A DNA stretch of 64,000 nt from Nageia nagi (Eukaryota; Pinophyta): contig JBITNC010000001.1 in assembly GCA_050084985.1 (NCBI GenBank), positions 100,874,001-100,938,000 on the forward strand. The letters run 5' to 3'. Shown one piece after another: positions 58,801 to 64,000 of the stretch. The first letter of the stretch is position 1; each line of letters starts with the position of its first letter. Made by a program: the position numbers and the translations under genes. A model generated the notes under the pieces. The model saw only the letters and a list, made by a program, of their open reading frames with translations, had not been told where the DNA came from and ran no database searches.

Positions 58801-59654
58801 TCTCAGATTCAGATCTATATGTACTCAATCAAGGAAAAGACATGGTCATAATTCCCCTTTATGTGGATGATCTTCTCATCACAGGCGATAATATTGAAAT
58901 CATCCAAGAGTGCATCTCCAAACTCAAGGCAACATTTGAAATGAATGATCTAGGTCTATTGCATTACTATCTTGGGATGCAAGTATACCAACATAAAGAT
59001 TGTACTTATCTTAGTCAATCTAAGTATATATCAGACATATTGCAAAAGTTTGGAATGGAGGAGTGCAAATATGCTGCAATACCTGTTTCTCCTGGAATTG
59101 TTGTATCACTGAGCTCAGATTCTCAGTTGGCTGATGCTACAGCTTATAGACAATTGATTGGTAGTCTTCTATATCTGACTATCTCTCATCCTGATATTAC
59201 CTTTGCAGTGAATCTGATGGCACGATTCATGCAAAAACCATATGTTGAACACCTCAATGCTGTTAAGCAAATCTTGAGGTATGTCACAGGGACAAAGGAT
59301 CTTGCTCTTAAGTATTCCAAAGTGCCCTCGATTATTCTCTCAGGGTTCTCAGATTCTAATTATGGGGGAGATAGAGATGATAGAAAATCCACCTCTGCAT
59401 ATATGTTTAGCATTGGTTTAGGTGCTATCTCTTGGGCTTCCAAGAAGCAACCTACTGTGACTCTTTCTACCACTGAAGTTGAATATCGAGCCATGTCTAT
59501 TGCCACCCAAGAAGCTATTTGGCTAAGACATCTTCTGAACGAAATTGGGTATAAGCAAAATGGCCCATCTCTTATTTCGTCAGATAATCAATCGGCTATC
59601 TCTTTGGCTAAGAATCCTGTGTTCCATCAGCGAACCAAACATGTAGAAATCTAA
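55848..59654 (+). CDS. Copia gag-pol polyprotein
   Basis: A 1268-codon frame. The true start may be Met 19 (55902, MVETFIPKHILDGSNFGIW), as residues 1-18 look like leader. Gag spans about 20-240, with a zinc knuckle CNFCGIFGHKEYDC at 287-300. Protease has DSG at 346-348 (WIVDSGYTNHM; Tyr follows where Ala or Cys is usual). The pre-integrase zinc segment starts at 467 (LWHQRLGHLNH). Integrase has Asp533, Asp596 and Glu632, an exact D-x62-D-x35-E. RT contains LDVKSAFLNGDL and YVDD at 1005-1008. RNase H has SDSNYGGD, TEVEY and SSDNQSA boxes. The frame stops at TAA 59652-59654 after KHVEI, about 57 codons early. Integrase before RT defines copia. Gag-pol is in one frame, as usual for plant copia. 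Confidence 0.93.
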   Translation: MKIVKVYILIAYSFVFVAMVETFIPKHILDGSNFGIWEPHMKAELQARKLWQTVSEDVVAPTDEKALEIYNSKNELATSMIYRAVSDDVLLMISSSTSAKEAWDRLKKIYLRSKFSRRFTILQKLLQYRQSEDESASIYLNKIIDLRTQLVGCGCNWINDEFMVFIILQSLTTKFSNFVTVMETRLDDEEDVISLDNLSRLLLKHEETLNKKMLNLSPKDHSIALGATKTPFKKKFKHYKFKDNKSSSTFRKYDKKGNNNNHGNYRHRNDKAGSSNPTPQEKFDGNCNFCGIFGHKEYDCRKKKFAQKGKGNANVRTFNNRKKNKHTANVAYYSMTQTISNDWIVDSGYTNHMCYEKDKFENFHKYKKDAVVIGDNTVLDVHGIGSVKIHGKTLDNVFYVPKLRMNLISVIQITRKGCSFEFTSHSWCVKKGLATLMKGSVKNDLYIVDQVPSNICLAINVCSKGNLWHQRLGHLNHKSIQAMKTQELVEGLPNISPTVGLCERCILGKMHRQKFEKDKATRATCPLQLVHSDLMGPFQTKSLGGASYVLTFIDDFSRMTFGYLLKHKDQTFDRFQDFKALVENQTNFKIKMLRSDNGGEYNSNEFNEFCVKHGIKRQFTIPYTPQQNGVAERKNRTIMEMARCMLGNLPSFLWGEVVHTAIHTLNRCPTKAVEGKTPYEAWTGKKPNLSHFRIFSCDAFAFVTSEKRKKLDKRLEKCIFVGYDNQHRGYRLYSSSHKIVFVSRDVKFKELSEDTTSHAEVSDTDDSSPAPNWLDDHIKMSPQEQNSLAQRITRSMTLNKSLFAKIDNMHEPSTFKEASKQECWMEAMKVEYEALMKNETWDLVPYPNAKNVIGNKWIYKVKYNSDGKIEKYKARLVAKGFTQKYGIDYEETFASMAKMPTVRIILALSAAQGWKAFQLDVKSAFLNGDLDVEIYMNQPEGFISEGKESLVCNLKKSLYGLKQAPRAWYKKISGFFADIGFSKCFSDSDLYVLNQGKDMVIIPLYVDDLLITGDNIEIIQECISKLKATFEMNDLGLLHYYLGMQVYQHKDCTYLSQSKYISDILQKFGMEECKYAAIPVSPGIVVSLSSDSQLADATAYRQLIGSLLYLTISHPDITFAVNLMARFMQKPYVEHLNAVKQILRYVTGTKDLALKYSKVPSIILSGFSDSNYGGDRDDRKSTSAYMFSIGLGAISWASKKQPTVTLSTTEVEYRAMSIATQEAIWLRHLLNEIGYKQNGPSLISSDNQSAISLAKNPVFHQRTKHVEI

Positions 59655-59825
59655 GCTCATTTTATTAGGGAGAAGGTTCTAGATGACATCATACACTTGC
59701 AGTATTGTCCATCTACTGAAAACTCCACTGATTTGTTCACCAAGCCCCTTCCTGATGCTCAGTTCTGCAAGCTTAGGGATTCTCTCGGGTTGGTGAAGTT
59801 GCCCTCAAGGGGGAGTGAAGTTTAA
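59655..59825 (+). pseudogene. Cut-off C-terminus of copia RNase H
   Basis: The frame after the stop is open and clearly coding: AHFIREKVLDDIIHL, then ENSTDLFTKPLPDAQF, to a second stop at 59823-59825. KHVEI followed by AHFIREKV is a continuous conserved region, so the TAA replaces a single sense codon; one base change would explain it. Readthrough would restore the whole domain. Confidence 0.85.
59807..59817 (+). promoter_or_regulatory. Internal copy of the polypurine tract
   Basis: AAGGGGGAGTG at the end of pol is identical to the tract at 60643-60653 next to the 3' LTR. In many copia elements the tract follows pol closely, so this may be the original one. Confidence 0.55.
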
Positions 59826-60640
59826 ACTTTTGTTAGTGATGACAACTTCACCTCTAAGAGGCCTTTTTTGATTGTACATTCTAGACCTCCGTGGTAAGTT
59901 TGCTCTGCGTGACAAACTTATTGTACAATTGTTGTTATAGAGTGTTGATTATTTTATACCTCAGTGGTAAGTTTGCTCTACGTGACAAACTTATTGTACA
60001 TTTTATACCTCCGTGGTGAGTTTGCTCTGCGTGAGAAACTTATTGTACAAATTTTGAGCATATAATTAATATACCTCCGTGGTAAGTTCGCTCTGCGTGA
60101 CGAACTTGTTGTACATTCTATACCTCCGTGGTGAGTTTGCTCTGCGTGAGAAACTCGTTGTACAATTTTTATGCTCTATTTTAAAATCAACACATGTCTA
60201 TATACAACATGTGACTATGAGTGATGGCTTGGCATCTCCGTGATGGCTTATAGTGCACCATTGATCAGTTATTTATAAGATGGCATTATTTAATTCTCTT
60301 ATTTGAATATATGATGCATCTAACTGATTTTGTTCATGAGTTGCTTGTAGCATGCAGGATCTTCTTTAGAAATGCAGGTTACTCACCTTGTGAAAGCAAG
60401 CTCATGGAGACTCACATGTCAGCTTAAAGTTGATCGACTACTATGTACAGTGAAACCAGTTGTGGTTAATGATTGTATTGTAAACCATTTTTTGTCAAAT
60501 GGTAATGTAGTGAGTCTCATACTAGTTCTCAAAAAGATTCTCAAATATGTAAAAGTTCTCATCTCCACTTGTATCTCTATGGAGGAGAACTCTCTCTTAC
60601 TCTCTCTCTTCTCTCTTCTACGCTCTATCCCAATATTGCA
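59826..60640 (+). other. Copia 3' UTR
   Basis: Non-coding region between the pol end and the polypurine tract. The first third holds five hairpin repeats (59886-60165). GATGGCTT is repeated near 60224 and 60241. The ORF at 60372-60644 (90 codons) has no known domain and ends in low-complexity Leu/Ser, so I do not call it a gene. Confidence 0.6.
59886..60165 (+). repeat. Five-copy hairpin repeat in the copia 3' UTR
   Basis: Five units share CC(T)C-GTGGT before, and TTGTACA after, a stem-loop. Stem-loops lie at 59896-59919, 59969-59992, 60018-60041, 60084-60107 and 60133-60156. Each has a 10-base loop CTCTGCGTGA (one copy has CTCTACGTGA). Arms are AAGTTTG/CAAACTT in units 1 and 2, AAGTTCG/CGAACTT in unit 4, and GAGTTT/AAACTC in unit 5. 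Unit 3 is GAGTTT/AAACTT with one G-U pair. Changes in one arm are matched in the other. Spacing is 73, 49, 66 and 49 bp. Confidence 0.88.
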
Positions 60641-60651
60641 TTAAGGGGGAG
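60641..60651 (+). promoter_or_regulatory. Polypurine tract of the young copia
   Basis: TTAAGGGGGAG directly before the 3' LTR start TGTTAG. It primes plus-strand synthesis. Confidence 0.9.
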
Positions 60652-61140
60652 TGTTAGAATTTGTAATGAAATATTGTAAATATCTAAACTCCTTGTAAAT
60701 TCAATTAATCACTTAAGGGTATGTAGATACCTTAAGAGATTAATAGAATTCTTTAATATGTAGACTTTGACTTTACCAAAGTGGTTAGTTGGTAGGTTGA
60801 AGTTTGGTGATACATTTAATGTAACCCTAACCTTACCCTTGGGTTAAAGGAAGGTTAGGGAGGTGCTCTCAACCTATAAATAGAGGGCCTCTCCTCTTGT
60901 AAACATATCTAAGTTTTGAGTAAGATTACTCTACTTGGTTGTGTAGGAGAGAGCTAGAGAATAGTTGTAAGAGAGACATAGATTTGAGAATAAGAGAACT
61001 AGTTGTGGATGTACTCCCAAGGAGGGAGGAACCACATTATATTGATGTGTTATCTTGAGTGATTGTGTTATCTTGTGTACACTTGAGTTTCCTAGTCTAA
61101 GGTCCTAGAGGATTTGTTTAGATCTAGATCAAATCCTTCA
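60652..61140 (+). repeat. 3' LTR of the young copia
   Basis: 489 bp. It differs from the 5' LTR at three positions by eye (GTAAAT for GTGAAT, ATCACTT for ATCGCTT, GAGGGCC for GAGGTCC). Followed by the ATATT target duplicate. Confidence 0.95.
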
Positions 61141-61145
61141 ATATT

Positions 61146-61554
61146 CAAAAGTTGGAAAGAGGAAATGAAAAGCCACCGTAGGTCTTAACTGACCCCCTCT
61201 ATCCACCTCATCTTGGAGAAATGAAATGTTTCAACTTTCCCTCACCATTTTGGTTTCTATTCAGCTGTTGCAGAGTCACCAGTGTTTGTCCTACTAACAC
61301 CGACGACTGGCTCAAAACACCAACGACTATCTTGGGTTGCTGGCGATTGGGTTTTTAACTTTGTGACAATATTAATTGACCGCCTAATAGCCAATTTTAC
61401 CTAAAAAGAGTCATGTGACCACCTATTTCACATGTATTCAATGGGATCTATCCAATAATAGGGTTTTTAGACCTATTTTATAATGTTGCAAAGAGTTATG
61501 ATTATTTTAATGTTTACTAGTTAAGAAGGGGATATTTTTAGGTGTCTAAATTTT
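61146..61554 (-). repeat. 3' LTR of a minus-strand gypsy element, right part
   Basis: On the minus strand the LTR starts near 61554 with TTTAGACACCTAAAAATAT (the first G appears mutated). It is preceded by a polypurine-like AAAAAGGGGCAAAA. Together with 51754-52249 it makes an LTR of about 0.9 kb. The orientation puts the element interior to the right, beyond 61555. Confidence 0.5.
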
Positions 61555-61570
61555 GCCCCTTTTTGAATTA
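61555..61570 (-). promoter_or_regulatory. Polypurine tract of the right-edge gypsy element
   Basis: Minus-strand AAAAAGGGGCAAAA directly before the LTR start. It is close in form to the tracts at 7811 and 42854. Confidence 0.5.
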
Positions 61571-62636
61571 TCAACCGAAAAATGCGGTTGATAATTTCAA
61601 AAACATAGGATAAGAAGCGTTGTTGCTTTTTTGTGATATAAGTTTTGACTCCATTTCTTAGATTAATCAAAATTATGATAAAATGTGTTTTCATTTTACA
61701 TTTGATGTAGTTTTGAAAATAAATTTGAATATACTTCAGAAGTGACTATTTTCAGTATGTGTTGAGCTTGTGTGACAGTTGCATGACATTTCTATTATGT
61801 CATTCTGCATGTCTAAGTAAACATGTACCGTATAAGTCCTCTTTAGTATATAAGTTTGATGGTGTTGTCCTTTGTCCCGACAACGGGGTTTCAAGATGAC
61901 CTCCTGTAACAATGATCCATCACATCTTATCGTATTTTGATTTTCTCGACCAATTCAAGATTATTTTGAGAAAATTTTAATGTTCTCATGGCTATTTATA
62001 AACACGATGTTTTACTTCCAATCATCAACATTTAGTGGTAGTCGCTAGCATTCATCTTAGAGTCACCGATGTTTAGATACAGTCATCGACGTCCATCTCC
62101 AAGTCGTCAGATGTTTAAAAAAGAAGAAATTTTGATTTTTTCTTATTCACTACTTTTTAGCTATCACTTTCATTGTCAGCTAGCACGAGTTTCCCTTGCA
62201 ATCTCGTTGATTTCTAGTCGTTGATATTTGCTATATTCACCATGCCTCCACGTAGATGCTCTACTGGATGTTCTTGACCTATCCGGGAAGAGGTAGGGTT
62301 TTGAAATCACTTTCTTTTCTATTTTTTGTATATAACTTGTAATTTAACTATTTAATCCCAAAATTGCAACCATGAATGACCTTTAAAAATGATTTTGGTT
62401 ATTTTTATCGGATGAATTTTATAAATCCTGCTTCTATTTATGTTTTTTGTGCAATTTTTCATAATTTGGCCTCGATCACCAACCTAAGCTGAATGGGTGA
62501 TAGAGTCACCAGTGTTTGGAATGCAAATGCCAACAACTGAGCCTGACCTATTTGAAATGTCGATGTTTCAATATGAAATGCCAATTTTCTTTTTTTTTTT
62601 ATTAAGTTGAACCCTTTTAACATGTATAGGTTCGAG
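61571..62636. other. Spacer between 3' LTR and antisense PMD ORF
   Basis: No gene is recognised. Phrases such as AGTCACCAGTGTTTG recur (61275, 62508), and CATC-ACGTC-like words are scattered near 62020-62110, hinting at old short repeats. If 62637-63850 is a gene in its own right, its promoter would lie here. The ORF at 62459-62653 on the minus strand is probably chance. Confidence 0.35.
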
Positions 62637-63850
62637 ATGTCTTTGAGCCTCAAGGTAGATATCCCTCGATTCTATAGGAGGGTAGAGGTCTTCTAGGTTC
62701 AGCCGATCATACCTTTTTTAGATCCATTAGTTTTGGAGTGGGTCCACACATGGGCCGCATTCATTGGGAGTACCCTTTATTGGTTGCATTGTTAGATAGA
62801 TGGGATGCAATGACTTGTACTTTTCATCTTTCGATAGGGGAGATGACTGTTATAGTAGAAGACATACATAGATTATATAGACTCCCCATTCATAGACAGA
62901 GGATTTTGCCTGTGGTGGATAGGATGGGAGCTTTACCCGCTATTTCTTATTTGTATGGGGTCGCTTGGGTTGATACTATTATTTCAGAGATTATTTCAGG
63001 TGGTATCCGATATTACCAGTATTGGTTGGAGGATCAACAGGGGATGATCCATTTTTTGTATTTGATGGGTTTGGTACAGTGTTATGCTCTCCCCAATACT
63101 AGCAGTGGGAGATTTTCATGGTCGTTATTGCCTATTATTGTGGATATGATGCATCATGGCACGGTATATGCTTGGGCACCCACATTATTAGCTCAAATTT
63201 ATAGGGAGCTATTCTTTTATTCACAGGAGCATAGGGCCTCTTTGTCAATTACTATCACATTACAGGCATGGGCCTATGAGCATATAGCTATAGCTCATCC
63301 TCTAGGGTTACCAATGCTGGGGTTTGGTAGTCACTTGGATTATGAGGCAGGCATAGTCCAATGGCGTAAGGATTTTTATATTCACCCATCGGATGGAGTC
63401 CATCAAGATGTGAGCTATTACTGCCACATGCTTAGTCACTTGATTCTGAATCAGTGAGATTCAGACCTTACTGCTTATATCCTATCTGGTGAGATCTCGT
63501 AGCTAAGCTTACTAGTATTTGATAGCCACATGTTCTGAGTGGTCATTGAGCTAATTTTTTGGAGTACTTTCATTTTGAGTGGGTGCACCATCAGTTTGTT
63601 TTAGTTCAGGATGTACCTACCCTAGCAGTGCCATATCAGCATGAGGCCACTATTTCAGTAGAGGGTATACAGCCATTGGTTTATGCAGAGCCAGATCCTA
63701 CTCAGGAGGAGTTATTATGAGAGGATGATATCAGAGAGGATGATGTAGGGGTGTCTGAGGCCTTTAGGACCTGATGGGATGAAGGAGATGATGTTCTAGA
63801 GGGTGGATTGAGAGTCAACATGTTCATCATGCATTGATGTTGATGGGAGT
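62637..63850 (+). pseudogene. Plant mobile domain (PMD) protein, antisense in a gypsy element
   Basis: The clean frame at 62738-63457 (239 codons) contains the PMD body: YPLLVALLDRWDAMTCTFHL, GEMTVIVEDIHRLYRLPI, then RFSWSLLPIIVD, HGTVYAWAPTLLAQIYREL and ITLQAWAYEHIAIAHPLGLP. These are the signature blocks of the plant aminotransferase-like mobile domain (MAIN-like proteins). A start-like ATG at 62637 opens another frame, so the N-terminus is frameshifted. After the stop at 63455-63457 the coding pattern resumes in a different frame (FHFEWVHHQFVLVQDVPTLA, then acidic EDD runs) with further stops. It lies on the strand opposite to the LTR on its left. In host plants PMD proteins act in meristem and chromatin maintenance; inside retroelements their role is unknown. 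Confidence 0.75.
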
Positions 63851-64000
63851 TAGGAGTAGCAAGAGGAGTGAGAGAGGTAGGCAAAGAGCCTATAGGAGCA
63901 GAGGCTACGAGAGAGGAGGCTGTTGGCAAGAGGTTATGGTAGATGCTCCTGAGGAGTTAGCTCCTGAGGAGGAGGCTACAGGTGTAGGTGAGGAGGGAGC
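63851..64000 (+). other. Glu/Gly-rich tail at the right edge
   Basis: GAGGAG-rich low-complexity sequence encodes EELAPEEEATGVGEEG-like residues and runs off the window. It is probably the acidic C-terminal tail of the PMD ORF, in yet another frame. Confidence 0.35.

Larger units (their letters stand above)
52250..61140 (+). mobile_element. Young, nearly intact Ty1/copia retrotransposon
   Basis: LTRs at 52250-52738 and 60652-61140 are both 489 bp, and I count three differences by eye. ATATT at 52245-52249 and 61141-61145 is the target duplication. A Met-type primer site (52741-52752) and a polypurine tract (60641-60651) are in place. One long gag-pol frame (55848-59654) has gag, protease, integrase, RT and RNase H in copia order. 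The leader is unusually long (3.1 kb) and includes a GC-rich segment. The 3' UTR has a hairpin array. It interrupts the LTR of another element. The only obvious coding defect is a stop near the end of RNase H. Confidence 0.95.

Noticed and set aside
60372-60644. 90-codon frame in the copia 3' UTR
   Set aside because: No domain, unusual Leu/Ser-rich end, and it runs into the polypurine tract. Probably chance.

Overview
This is a stretch of plant nuclear DNA. It is AT-rich and gene-poor, and nested, mostly decayed LTR retrotransposons fill most of it. One host gene stands out, an intronless CYP86B-type cytochrome P450 (24909-26474, minus strand) in a locally GC-rich block. Much old retroelement sequence around a single gene suggests a seed plant with a large genome, possibly a gymnosperm; that is inference, and no single base proves the taxon. 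No tRNA, rRNA, CRISPR array or prokaryotic signal was seen.

Layout. 1-3154: interior and 5' LTR of a minus-strand LTR element that runs off the left edge. 3156-8552: a decayed plus-strand Ty3/gypsy element of Tat type (RT, two RNase H-like regions, integrase, 3' LTR), preceded by an unidentified split-ORF remnant. 8553-10062: copia-like debris. 10068-21555: an older plus-strand gypsy element with a 5-bp target duplication (CAATA). A minus-strand copia element (16082-21250, duplication CCTTT) sits inside its 3' LTR. 21561-31576: host-like intergenic DNA around the P450, with short inverted-repeat elements. 31577-32563: LTR plus primer-binding-site remnant of another copia. 33218-40430: a decayed minus-strand gypsy element with Tat-type gag and an antisense plant-mobile-domain (PMD) remnant. 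40431-41973: a small rearranged inverted/direct repeat region.

41979-48828: a structurally complete but deleted minus-strand Tat element. It has 0.88-kb LTRs, target duplication GTTAG, a reverse transcriptase fused to the integrase tail, and three tandem arrays in the 3' UTR. 48834-51753: several tandem repeat families, some forming hairpins. 51754-52249 plus 61146-61554: the 3' LTR of another minus-strand element, split by a young plus-strand Ty1/copia element (52250-61140). That copia has 489-bp LTRs with three differences by eye, duplication ATATT, and a nearly intact gag-pol of 1268 codons. Right of the split LTR, 62637-64000 holds a long antisense PMD ORF belonging to the same minus-strand element.

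The most notable signals are: five tandem copies of a hairpin with compensatory base changes in the copia 3' UTR, lying between two identical polypurine tracts; a GC-rich 0.9-kb segment with a 181-bp duplication in the copia leader; two independent antisense PMD ORFs in gypsy elements; a pair of mutually compensating frameshifts inside the P450; and a Tat derivative that kept its LTRs and target duplication after losing its RT core, RNase H and integrase core.

Most retroelement genes here are pseudogenes and cannot work together. The copia could be mobile if its late stop codon is tolerated. The deleted Tat element could only move with proteins from another copy.
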